Below, one piece after another: positions 22,023-32,830 of a DNA stretch of 64,000 bases; within the stretch, counting starts at the first letter, position 1, and each line of letters starts with the position of its first letter. Below the pieces are notes generated by a model, which saw only the letters and a program-made list of their open reading frames with translations, was not told the origin of the DNA and did no database searches. Position numbers and translations under genes: made by a program. Source of the stretch: Desmodus rotundus (taxonomy: Eukaryota > Chordata > Mammalia > Chiroptera > Phyllostomidae); contig NC_071393.1 of assembly GCF_022682495.2 (NCBI RefSeq), forward strand, positions 113,600,239-113,664,238. The letters run 5' to 3'.

Positions 22023-23460
22023 GGGCAGTCAGCTTCGGAGACGGGCGTTGGCTTCGTGAGCCCTTCTCCGTGCACCAGGAAAGGCACCGCTTCTGCTGCC
22101 ATGTGATGAACTCAGACCGGCACTGCTCAGCTGGGAGCTGAGGCTGGTTTCCATCTCTCTTTGGAGAGATGAGGCAGGAGGGTTGGGAATTGGAGAATGA
22201 TTACTTTTAGGTTTTCCTATCAAACCTGAGTTTTATTTTATCCCTGGAGAGCCTGGGTCCAATCAGGAGGTGGAGAGATTTCCTCATCCCTGGGCCCTCC
22301 ATGGGACACTCCACTGTCTCTGTTTCCCCACCATCAGCACCATACCATCCTACCCAGGTGCCTGGTTGGGGATGAGGTCTGGTGCTCACATACAAAAGAG
22401 CCACTCTGCACTCCTACAAGGCCTCCCATTTAAGAATCCTTCAACATTAGAAATAAATTTTTTAAAAAAAGAATCCTTCGACAGTCGCATTAAAGAATTC
22501 TTTCTTGCCTGTGGACCACCTGGCATGGGGATATTATAAAAGATGCATGCAGTCACAGTGGGGAGGAGAGAAAGAAACCAGTTATTCCGTTGTTTCACAC
22601 AGTGCTTAACCGAAGTGTCTGACGAAGTCTACTCACTTTAGAGGTAAAACATTTGTGGCTCGAGGCTTGACCTGAAGGTCCACCACACTAGTTGATGACT
22701 CAGCTCCTTGTCTGGATAGCACTTGTGTATCAGATGTTTATGAGAAGCCCCTGGCGTGTCAGGTCTGCGGGTTTCCAACTATCAGATCTCTAAAACACAC
22801 ACTGGCCCACGGCTTCACCACTTCCCTTGGTGTGAGTGCATTTCCGTCTGAGTCAAGACAGGAAAAGGCCCCCGTGAAATCCTGCCTGCACTGACCACGG
22901 GACACGTACCAGCCTGTGTTCACAGCCCTCTGGTCTTTACCCACAACTGGGGAGCCCACCTGGTAGGCTCACTTCACGTCCTGTTTGCTGGGTTCTGGGA
23001 GATGCTGTCATCGACCCAAAGAGAGAAGGCACACCCTCCCTCCCCCTCCCCCTCCCTCAGCATCAGCACGGCAAACTCGGTTGTTCTTTCCAGCGGCAGC
23101 TGTCCCGGTGCAGGAGGAGAAGGGTAAAAAAGGAAGCTTGCTCTGCCCTCTCTCCAACTTGTACAAAGAGCCTGGCATCGGGGAGACCCGGTGGTCCCTG
23201 TAGCACCTGCAACCGGTGCGTCAGAGGCTCACCAAACCACATGGGAGATTGTGAATGCAGAGCACACCTGGCACCCTCACACTCGTGTGTCTTGACTACC
23301 GAAATCTCCTTCCCCTTCAACCCGAGACACTCAGGGCTTGGCATTAACCTGTTGTGGCATAATACGAAATAAATATATGGTCTTTGTCCCCAGCTCCTGA
23401 CACAGAGTCCCTCAAAACCCTTGGAATTTACTGACTCGTATGTTAATGAAATGATTCATT
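22023..23460. other. intergenic, no feature recognised
   Basis: No coding exon or clear repeat was recognised. A C-rich simple tract occurs at about 23033-23058. Confidence 0.45.
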
Positions 23461-23461
23461 G

Positions 23462-23491
23462 TGTGGGTGTGGGGGGAGGGGGCGGGGGGGT
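23462..23491 (+). repeat. G-rich tract (G-quadruplex candidate)
   Basis: Runs GGG, GGGGGG, GGGGG and GGGGGGG are separated by loops of 1-3 bases. This meets the standard four-run quadruplex pattern. Confidence 0.6.
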
Positions 23492-23494
23492 AGA

Positions 23495-23880
23495 TAGCTT
23501 CAGCACAGAGCCAGTCACCAGGAAAATCAACCACTCAGTATAGGGTTAGAACTTTCGGCCCCTGCTCCTCACTCCCAACCCCACAGAGAGGAAGTGAGCT
23601 GGAGATTGAGTTCCATGACCAGTAGCCAATAATGTAATCAATCATGCCTATGTAACGACTGAATCTTCATTAAAACACTAGATGATGGGTTTGGGAGAGC
23701 TTCCAGGCTGGTGTGTTTCCTGGAGGTTAGGTGATTCCTGGAAGCTAGACTGTTACCTACACCTACTGACAACCAACCACACTGACGTTCTGGCTTGTCG
23801 GTTCCTAGCAGTGGGCTTCTTATCCGTTGTACCATGTCTAGCGGCACCCCTGATCTCTGCTGGATGCCCATAGCACCGGC
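23495..23880 (+). mobile_element. ancient LTR-like repeat (ERVL type)
   Basis: The wording GGAGATTGAGTTCCATGACC and AATCAATCATGCCTATGTAA, then GAGAGCTTCCAGGCTGGTG, matches a widespread mammalian LTR family. The exact family name and the ends are uncertain. Confidence 0.45.
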
Positions 23881-24788
23881 CTAGAAGTCCCTGAGTCCCC
23901 AAAGTGTGATAATTCCCTTCTGAAAAAAGCTAGGCTTTTTAAGTGTAGTGGAGCCACGAGGGGAGAGCCCTGGGTTTGGTCCTGGCTGTGCCCCAGACTC
24001 CCTCCGGGGGGGCTCCTCAGCTTCTTGGTGTCCTGGGCTGTGACACGAGATGGTCAGACCAGATGAACCTCGGTTCCGGGCAGCGACCAAAGACTCTGCC
24101 GCTGTGCTCGTCTTACCTCCGCGACGGCAAGGAAGCCCGCTTCTCAAGGGCTTTGACCACCTTTCCTGCCAAGGCCTGAATTCACTTCTGTCTGAATGAT
24201 TTGACCCCGAGCCTTCCATTCCACAGAGCGAGGCCTGCAGGCACCTGACAGGGTGTCCGTGTTGGGGACAGGCGCTGTGGACAACCTGGAAGAGACTCGG
24301 TAGCCATGTGGGAAGGAATCTCGTGGGCTAAGCCAGAGCACCTTCCCTGCGAGCCTCAGCCCAGAGCGGCTGGGTGTCGGGGGGTGTGTGTGCGTGCTCA
24401 CATATGCAGGCGCAGGGGGACAATGCGGGAGTCCAGCGGGACCACCCGCGGGGATCTGAGGCCTGCGGCTCAGGGTTGTGGACGTGGTGATTGAGTGAGT
24501 CAGTACGAGGAGAGGACGGAGAGTGCCCGGCCCGTGTAAACACCACGCACGTGTTACCCATAGTGTGACTGCTGGCCCCGCGTCAGGCCCGAAGATGTCC
24601 AGACCCAACCACAGGCACTTGCTGCATGAAGGAGTGAGTGAGGCTGGAAAACAGGACCCACTTAAATGTGTGTACCTCGCAGGCCTGTGTGGGCCGGTGT
24701 GCATGCAGTGGGGTGGGGCTCTGATAACAAAAACGAAGGTCCAGGTTTCGCAGTTTCTCCTACATGCAAAGCACCTTGCATTTATTAC
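23881..24788. other. intergenic, no feature recognised
   Basis: This is GC-rich sequence with scattered CpG. The 263-residue minus-strand frame at 24144-24935 is open by composition and runs into a CT microsatellite; it has no domain. Confidence 0.45.
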
Positions 24789-24870
24789 CTCCCTTCCCCT
24801 CAGCCCCTCCCCTTCCTCTCTCCCCTCCCCCTCCCTTCCCTTCTCCTCTCTCTCTCTCTCTCTCACACAC
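24789..24870. repeat. CT-rich microsatellite
   Basis: A polypyrimidine tract made of CCCTTCC-like units passes into a (CT)n run and a short (CA)n end. Confidence 0.85.
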
Positions 24871-25319
24871 ATCAAAGATAGGAGGCTATAATTAGCTTCC
24901 ACATAAAGATGGGGAGGCTGAAGCTTACAGGGCACCTCTTCTTTCGGGCAGGATGCTGTTCTCCTTGCCGAGAATGTAGGGTATTGATGATGAGGTTACA
25001 ACTTTTACTCAGAAAGACAATTTTCTCCACTGGTGTAAGACACAATAAAGCAAAAGGAAGAAAGGACATCTGAAGGTGCTTATGAGGTGACCTTCCCACT
25101 GAATGAGAAAAGCAGAAAGGCCGCACAGCCACCACTCGGAGTTCAGGAGTCCCAGCCACCTGAAGTCAGGCTGGTGGCACTAACGCGGTGCTCCGAGGGG
25201 CCCAGCTGCCCCTGCTGTGCGGGCTGCCTGCCTGCAGGGACCCCCAGGTACCTGTTCAGTAACTCTTTAGGGCGGGTGGGGGGAGGTGGGAGGCCAAGGG
25301 TGGGGTGCAGGGAAAAGAG

Positions 25320-25475
25320 CTCTGGTTTCTGGTCTGGACTGAGTCCAACCTGAACGCAAAGCTGCCTCCACCGCCTGCCAGCTCCGCCACCTTGGACAAG
25401 TCACCGAACGTGTTAGAGGTGAACTCAGCAGGGACAGTAACACGCCACAGGACCGTGATAAAGAGCGAAGATAAT
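25320..25475 (+). repeat. MIR SINE fragment
   Basis: TCTGGACTGAGTCCAACCTG followed by CTTGGACAAGTCACCGAACG resembles the MIR core followed by its conserved region, diverged. Confidence 0.5.
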
Positions 25476-25721
25476 GTGTGAAAGGATAATAAACATAGGC
25501 AAAGACTCCGACTGTCCGTCATCATCAGACTAACGCAAATTTTTAAATCATGAGTTATTTTTGTCTTCATGGGCAAACATTTTAAGCTTGATAGTGCACA
25601 ACGTTGGCAAGGGTGTGTCGAAGCAAGTACGTTCACATACTGTACGCAGGAGTACAAATTGGTACAATAGTTATGGAAGGCAATTTGGCATTAAAACCAA
25701 TATTTTAATGCATATACTTTT

Positions 25722-25933
25722 AAAAATGTCACCTGAGGACATTTTTTCATTGCTTTTAGAGAGAGGGGAAGGAGGGAGGGAGAGAGAGAAATGTCAATTG
25801 GCTGCCTCTCGTAGGCTCCCTGACCAGGGATCAAACCCGAAAACCTAGGCATGTGCCCTGCCTGGGAATTGAACCCACAACCTTTCGGTGCACAGGATGA
25901 TGCTCCAACCAACTGAGCCCCACTGGCCAGGGC
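25722..25933 (-). mobile_element. VES SINE nested in L1
   Basis: On the minus strand it begins CCCTGGCCAGTGGGGCTCAG and carries a B box, the CT segment and the ATGTCCTCAGGTGACA 3' motif. The TSD TGCATATACTTTT / TGCATGAACTTTT lies at 25709-25721 and 25934-25946. Confidence 0.95.
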
Positions 25934-26009
25934 TGCATGAACTTTTGGATGTAGCGACTCCACTGCTCTGGATTTATCCTGTGAATATAGTACTTTTAAT
26001 TAAGATAGT

Positions 26010-26470
26010 GGATTGATTGTTATAATACTCCAAATAACAGTGGCTTAAACAGAATAGAAGTGCCGTATATTTCTTTTTTGGAACAAAACAGTCCAGCTTA
26101 ATCCATGTAGGCGTGGGGTGGTGCATGCTGGGGGAGGGGCGGAGGTGATTTCACGACGTTGGGGGCTGCCCTGCTGCCCCAGCGTGCTGCCCTCAGCCGC
26201 GTGGCGGAAGACAGCTCTCAATGCATCCACACTGCAGCCAGGGCCAGTGGAGGAAGGGATGGGGCAAAGCCCTTCCCTCTAAGGTCACAATCCCACAGTT
26301 GCAGGCGTCACTTCTGCTGTATCCTGATGACCAAACTTAGTCACATGTTCATAGCTAAATGTAGGGATGCTGGGAAATGCCTTCTTTGTTCTGGGCAGCC
26401 ACGTGCCTACTGAAATGCAGGAGCCATGTGACTAAAGAAGGTGGAGCGGGTTGGGTAACAGACCACCGAG
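26010..26470 (+). mobile_element. MLT1-like MaLR LTR
   Basis: The phrases AACAGTGGCTTAAACAGAAT and AGTCACATGTTCATAGC, followed by GGAGCCATGTGACTAAAG, are in the order of MLT1-type LTRs. It splits the L1. The ends are approximate. Confidence 0.55.
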
Positions 26471-26900
26471 CAACCTCTGCGGTAACACTCACACACAGAG
26501 GCCTGGGTGTAGCCAGAAGGCTGTTCGTTGCAGTGTTTCTGTAGTTGGAAAAGCCCTAGTAACAAGCTCAATGACATCTACCAGTAGCAGACTGACTGAA
26601 TAGATGATACATTTGTTTGGTGGAATATTACACAGCAGTTAAAAATGAATGTGGTAGCTGTGTATCTGCTAATCAGGAAAGTTGCTGAAAATATATGAAG
26701 TGAGAGAAGGGAGTTGCAAAACCGTTAAATAAAAAAAATTAAAAACACATCTATGTAAATGAGGTGCCTAGACAATGGATGGAAGTATATGTTTTAGTAA
26801 CGAACTATCGAAATGATCCCTGAAAGTATAGTCTTGGAAGTATATGCTTTAGACCAAAATGAAATGGGCAGTCGGGAAACTTTCGTGTTCCATTTCTCAT

Positions 26901-29186
26901 CCTTCTAACCCATTCTTACCATATATATGCACTACTTTTAAAAAAATAAAATAATTGTTTAAAGGCAACAGATCTATCAGCACTGGCATGGATTTCAAGA
27001 ACACGTGAAGTAAAAAGCAAGTTAGAAAAATAGGTAGAATGTAATTCCACTTGTGTGTAAAAAAGAGTGTGTGAACAGCACCTGGCTGCTAGTGAGCACT
27101 TACACACGCCGACTTCGTTACCGTACAGGTGTCGCTGCCTGGGAGCAGGGCGGGACCCACACACACCAAACTGCCCACCGTGGGACAAGGGCCATCTGTA
27201 CTGAAGGACAGGAGAGGCCAGGACAATGAGGAAGGTGGGCCGTGTCATGGGAGACTCGCTTTTTGTTCTAGACCCATTTGTTTGTGTGAATTGTTTGAAT
27301 TTTTACAAACACATATTCGTGTGTTTGTTTTAGATTTTGACAACCCCCCTGAAATGCATGTAAAGTTCACGGTGCTTCCCACGTATTCGGGACACAGTGC
27401 ATAAAGACGGTTCTTGTGTTCAGGGCTTCCTGCTCCCCAGCCCTTAGGGGTCATCATCCCTTAGAGATTTCTACAAGGGTAATTCAAACCTGCATCGTGA
27501 GAGTCTGGGAAGCTGTGTCCTTCAGGCACTCTGAGGCTCCCTAGGGTCACTGCTGGACCAAGCCTGCCCAGCGCCTCTGGCCAGTCCATCCGCTCTCCTC
27601 CAGGCTACTTTTCCACATCCCCTCCCACCCACCACCCGCCCCACCACTCTTACTGCCCTCGCCAATCCCCCTGGGCTAGGTGAGCACAGAACCAACCAGC
27701 TTTTGACCGGCTCTTGTTGAATAAAGACTTGTGTGTGTGTTTCCAATGGGCACAATACTAACGACACGTATTTCCGACGGTTGTGTAAGGATTGGGGGGA
27801 GTGTGTGTGTAACTGCTATGCTCCGCATCTCCAGTGTGGAATACGCATGAGAAGAACATGTCCCTTGTAGAGCCCGACACTGCTCTGCATTTTCCTCGTG
27901 GCCCTCTCTGCCAGTGACTTCTGTATGTTTTAGAGCGCACGCACGTGCTGTTGTTTTAATAAGTGTGTTTGCTTTTTGTCACTTCCTGCAGCCCCTACAC
28001 CATCTTCGAAGTGTCTGGCACTTAGAAAAAGCTAAATGGGCACGATCGACCCCACGTCTCTGAGTCTCATCAGATGCACCCGATTCATTATGCAAATGTA
28101 CTCCAAGGCCCCCCCATCCCAGGCTGCGGTCCTCTTCCCTGCTCACCTCCCCCTACCACGGCCCTACCCAGTTCTTCAGACTCAGTTACAACACCATGGC
28201 CTCCGAGTGAGTCTATTCTCCCTACTCACGCTGGGTCTCCTTCTCCAAGCAGGTTTTCTCTGTATTCGGGCCTCCTGCTCACCCTGTGGTGTATCGCAAG
28301 TCATGCACATTCCACTCTGCCCCAGGGGAGGGGCCCCCCGGAGACCAGGGCCAGGTCTGCCCGTCTCTGCTCGTGGGCAGTGCTCTGTGCCCAGTGATGT
28401 TAACAAATGCTCTCTGACTCCGAGAACAGCCACATGGGTTCGGGGGAGGTTGTTTCTGCCTTGGCAGCAAGTTCTTTCTTATTCGTTGTTGGCAGCGCTC
28501 CAGGGCTCATCCATCACCTGCGGGAGGTGGCTTCAAAGGTGCTAAGCGGGGGACACAAGGCACCTGCCCGCTCCCACACTGAGGGAGTTGTGGTGAAGGG
28601 CTGATCTCAGCTGGAGTCCGTCCCTCGTGCTTAATCAGCAGCTTAGCACTGGCTGTTGAGGGTGGGGTGGAGTGGGTGAGGCAGCGGCGGCCTTTGCCAC
28701 TGTCCCAGCCTACAGCCACCCCAGGTCATGGAGCCTGGGTCTGATGCACAGGCAAGTGTCCCTCCGTGTACTCCCAGAGAGCCCAGGAATGCCCATTCGC
28801 TTCCGCTCAGAAAAGCCTGCCCCTTCCCTTGAGGTGGAGGCTCCAGGAGAGACAGCAGAGGCCTAGCAGCTCAGGCAGAGGAGCTCTAGGTACAGGCTAC
28901 TCAGCCTGTGGTCCATGGACCAGCAGCTCGGGCATCACTGAAACGGATAAGAGAGGCAGAAATGGGGGCACCACCTGAGCTCCTGAGCCAGGACCTGTAT
29001 TTTAGGGATTCTCCCAAGTCACACATACGCACATTAAATGTGAAATGCAGCTCACTCAATCCCCAGCTCATCAGCGAGTGGTCCCCTGCCCTCCACCCCC
29101 ACCCCCCCCACCCCCGCCCCGTGCAGGCCCAGGGTTTGCCTGCAACACCTGCTGTGATGGAACTCCCTGATAGTTCAACCGGAATG
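26901..29186. other. intergenic, little recognised
   Basis: A further L1-like fragment may lie at 26985-27080 (TAGAATGTAATTCCACTTGT). A small GT run is present at about 27729-27740. Otherwise no exon or repeat was recognised. The 169-residue plus-strand frame at 28036 has no recognisable domain. Confidence 0.4.
29090..29118. repeat. C-rich tract
   Basis: The tract consists of CCACCCCC-type units. It generates poly-Gly in the complementary frame. Confidence 0.7.
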
Positions 29187-29194
29187 CTCCAAGA

Positions 29195-29372
29195 CAGGGG
29201 TCCCCAGCCTCCAGGCCGCAGACCAGCACCGGGCCTGGCCTGTTGGAACCGGGCTGCACAGCAGGAGGCGAGCTTGAATGTCATCCGGAAACCACCCCCC
29301 ACCCCCCCAGTCCCTGGAAAAATCGCCTTCCACGACACCAGTCCCTGGTGCCAAAAAGGCTGGGGACCGCTG
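29195..29372 (+). mobile_element. hAT-type MITE, copy 1
   Basis: Termini are inverted repeats CAGGGGTCCCCAGCC and GGCTGGGGACCGCTG. An 8-bp TSD (CTCCAAGA / CTCTAAGG) flanks it at 29187-29194 and 29373-29380. The 178-bp length indicates internal deletion. An 8-bp TSD and CAG...CTG ends are hAT hallmarks. Confidence 0.9.
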
Positions 29373-29380
29373 CTCTAAGG

Positions 29381-30700
29381 CATTATCACGGGGGCTTGGC
29401 TGGTATATTGATGGGTTTATGGCAGGAGACCAGAATACTCAAATGTCTTATTTTTTAGACACAGAAGAATGACAAGTGCAGAAAAGGAATCAGTACCCCA
29501 CTTTATTAATCGCAGGGCGGTAACCCCCTAGCCTCGTTGCAGAACTGGATGAGAGCTGGTAGCAGCCCACAGCTGTAGGCCCTAATTCCTGTCGGGAATC
29601 CCTCGCTCAGGCTGCATGGGAGAGTGGCAATGAGCACAGGGCTGAAAGCCAGGGTGCCCGATGCTGACCCTCAGGCCACCAGCCGCAGGAATAGTGGAGG
29701 GGAGAAGCAGGACTGTGTGGGACTCGAAATAGATGATGATTTGGAGTCGGGAGCCAGAGAGGAGAGGGAGGGTGAGGCAGGAGCAACTGTCCAGCTTCCC
29801 GGACCTTCAACAGCATCAGACACGGTCCTGCCGGCAGAGTGCCGAGTCCTCGGTGCCGGTCCTGTCCTGGTCTGCTCCATCCGTGATGCATCGGAGTCCT
29901 CTTCTTACCTTTCCGGCTACTCTGTTAACAACTTTACGCACACGTAGGAATTCTTCACAGCCATTTCTTTGTTCGGGTAACGGTCGTGGTTTCAACGTGC
30001 GGCCTGAGTGGGAGCAAACACCACGGAGTAGCAAACACCCTAATTCCTGACCCAGCTGGAGGTGGGCAGGTCCGTCCAGGTGTGCTAATCAGAGTCCTTC
30101 CCTGTGAGTTTTTTGAACTGAAGCTTGGCTCGGGGAGAGAGGTAGTGGCTTCTTCCTGCTCTCTGTTGGTGAAATGGGGTGAGAGTGAGTGTGGATGCTG
30201 TCTGTGCCCCAAGAAAGCAGCCCTGAGAGGACACAGCCGGCCAGGGGGCGGGGGTGGGCAGACAAGAAACCCACAGAAAGTGCCTCTTCCACGCCCTGGA
30301 GTCCTGGCTCCATCGGGGGTCCGCGGAGCAGCCGGGTTCTGTGTCTCAAGGCCTGACTGGGTGAGTTAATCTCTGTGTCTTCCTAACCCGTGTCACCTCC
30401 TTCCCTCACTCCTGACCTAGCTGAGTTGGGGCTCACTTGCAACCCCAAGTATGCAAATAGCACAGAGTATTGGGTTTCTTGCCTCTGGGTCTGTTTCTCC
30501 AGGACCTGGATTTCTTCGGAGCTGGTCCACAGCCCCCGGGGCCTTCATTGAGGTTTCTGGTCCAGGCCTGAATGGCGGGCCCTGTGGGGTGAGGACCGAG
30601 TCAGACCTGCGGAGCCTTAGCCCTGCAGTGACACAGGCTACCTGGTACTTGTAGGCGGCTTCTCCTCGTGGCAGGTGGCTGTCATGAAGGACCTCATCGT
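29381..30700. other. intergenic, no feature recognised
   Basis: This is moderately GC-rich DNA with several overlapping open frames on both strands but no domain, exon signature or recognised repeat. Confidence 0.4.
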
Positions 30701-30704
30701 TGGC

Positions 30705-31300
30705 TGTGTTAAAGAACAAAATTCACCGAGTAAATCTGCAGTACCCTGGAGATCTAATTGGCTTTATTAAGTGACTCATGAATGGGGCAGGGTCCCATCT
30801 CGCAACTGTAAGGGCACTCGGAGGGGTTCTTCGCAGGTTTTGGCAGGTTTTTCTGGAAAGTAAGGTGGAGCAAGGGAACTGTTCACAAAAAAGATAATTA
30901 TTTTTAGACCAGAACATCTTTTGTGGGGAAGAAAATGGCAAGGGTTTTGGGGTTTTTTTTTTAATTGTTCAGCTTGCCTCTTCTTTCTATGGGGGATGAA
31001 GAGGGACCAGAAAACTCCAGACTGACTGATAAGATAACAGCAATCAGGCCAGCTGTTAAATCCAGGTTTGGTGTCCTGCGCTTTTGCCGGGGCGACGCCA
31101 TTTGGGGCCTAGGATCTTTAACAGCTGCTGTACGGAATCAGTTCGAGCAGGTGATCCTCGTCAGAGGCAGCGGCAGCCTGCAGGGGGAGCCCGTGCCACC
31201 CAGTCGGGAAAGCTCTGCAGGGGTACCTCCTCTTCCCCGGCTGCTGCGGTTCACACCTTCACCCTGGCTCGCTCCGTGCTAGTCAGCAAGCCCAAATATG
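30705..31300 (-). mobile_element. solo LTR, class I-like, boundaries approximate
   Basis: On the minus strand the 3' end reads TTAATAAAGCCAATTAGATC, a poly(A) signal, and finishes TTTAACACA at about 30705. A T-rich and then CpG-containing region (31085-31260) would be the U3/R side. Plus-strand wording TTGGCAGGTTTTTCTGGAAA and GAACATCTTTTGTGGGGAAG recalls a lineage-specific LTR. I could not place the 5' edge or a TSD. Confidence 0.5.
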
Positions 31301-31573
31301 TCGATCCTGCCCATGAATAGGGCATCAGCAGGCCCTGCCACCTCCGCCCACCCATTGAGCTGTAGATTTTTACAAGGATGCCACTTAGGCGACCCTCACA
31401 TGCTAAGACCCGATGGCCCTTTCCAGGAGGTCAGCCGCTCTCCCAAGGGGTGGACAAGGTGCTGTGCACAAAACGGGGAATCAGAGTCAATTCCTATGTT
31501 CATACACTCTCTGGTGCGTCCCATCCTTTCTGGGTCTATCCTACCTGCTGCCTAATAAGAACCGAGTTGCCAT

Positions 31574-31665
31574 TTGTTGACTTACCAGCTGCCAGGCGCT
31601 GTGCTGAGCGCTTTTCATGCACTGTCGTGGTTAATCTTCACAGCCCTATGAGGCCGATAATACTT
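31574..31665 (+). repeat. MIR SINE fragment
   Basis: GCCAGGCGCTGTGCTGAGCG followed by TTAATCTTCACAGCCCTATG is the conserved CORE-SINE part of MIR. Confidence 0.8.
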
Positions 31666-31669
31666 CTTA

Positions 31670-31930
31670 AAGAGACTCGTTTTAGTTTAGAACACTTTCA
31701 GATTCACGGAAACGGTGTGATGATAGTGCAGAGTTCCTGGGTACACCATACCCGGTTCCCCTATTACTAGCATCTCACATCATCGCGGCACCTTTGTCAC
31801 GGCGACTCACTCAATATTGATACCCTATCAGTGACAAAAGTCGCTACTTTATTCACGTTCCCTCAGTTTTTACGTGACACCCCTCTTCTGTTCAAGGATC
31901 CCACCAGGATACCACATCGCCTTCGGACTG
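31670..31930 (-). mobile_element. L1 3'-UTR fragment
   Basis: Wording such as ACACCATACCCGGTTCCCCT and GGATCCCACCAGGATACCAC matches a known L1 3' region in antisense. It is diverged. Confidence 0.5.
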
Positions 31931-32699
31931 CTCTTGGCCATGGCGGCTTCTCACACTGTCCTGTGTACGGTGACCTTGGCAGTTTTGAGGAGCGCTGACC
32001 TGGCATTTGGTAGAGGATCTCAGTTGTAATTTGACTCATGTTTTGCTTGTGATTGGACAAGGCTTAAAGAGTTTGGGGGAGAGAGACCACGGAGGTGACA
32101 TTCCGTGTTCGTCACATTAATGGTGCAGGCTGCTAAGGTGACAGACACATCGCCTTGTTCATCCTGGTCACCTGGCTGAGGCGGGGTTTGTCATTCTCTC
32201 CGCTCCCATACTGTACTCCGAGGGGGCAGGCACTGTGCTAACCCATGCCTCCTTGAGGGCAGAGCAGCCATATAAATTATTTGGAATTCTTCTGCATGGA
32301 AGATTCGTCTCTTCTCACTCATCTTTATTTTTCTCATTATTTCTTTATATCAATATAGATTCAAGATATTTATTTTGTACTTTGGGTTATAATCTAACAC
32401 TACTTTATCAATTTTGTAGCTCAGATTACACCAGTTTTTGCTGGTGGGTGTTCTTTCTGTTCCCTCCTGTGTTCCTTTGACAGAGTGTCTCCCCCAGCCC
32501 CTCAGCCCCCCAGCCCCATCGTTGTGGGTTGGGTGGGGTGTTGTTTTTCTTTCTCAGTACATCCTAACTTTCTGGCACTACCAGGTGCTCTAGGCTTGTG
32601 GGTATTTCCTGTACCAGGCCTGAGATCAGCCATTTCTCCCAGGAACCCTTGTTCCTTTTATGTTAGAGGATAGTTCTAGAAACCAAGATCTGGGAGCCA

Positions 32700-32830
32700 G
32701 GCGTGCTCAGGCAGGTAACATTTTATCCCTACCTTACAGAGAAGGAAACTACAGCTTGGAGAGGTTGAATCATTTGCCCAAAGTCACATGGCTATTTTAC
32801 CTCTGACTCTGTACTCATTTCACCGGAAAG
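32700..32830 (+). repeat. MIR SINE fragment
   Basis: CAGAGAAGGAAACTACAGCT followed by TTTGCCCAAAGTCACATGGC is typical MIR. Confidence 0.75.

Larger units (their letters stand above)
25530..26900 (+). mobile_element. old LINE-1 3' part, interrupted by a VES SINE and an LTR
   Basis: Sense L1 3' wording at 25600-25720 includes GTTGGCAAGGGTGTG and CAAATTGGTACAATAG. It resumes after the VES at 25947 (CCACTGCTCTGGATTTATCC) and again after about 26480 (CTGTTCGTTGCAGTGTT). It continues into the GGAATATTACACAGCAGTTA region. No ORF survives. Confidence 0.7.

Noticed and set aside
24144..24935. 263-residue minus-strand open frame, the longest in the window
   Set aside because: The N-terminus is simple-sequence peptide from a CT microsatellite and the rest is composition-driven. 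There is no domain and overlapping frames exist on the other strand.
28036..28545. 169-residue plus-strand frame considered as a signal-peptide protein
   Set aside because: The hydrophobic stretch is a pyrimidine-rich translation artefact. Several frames overlap and no homology was seen.
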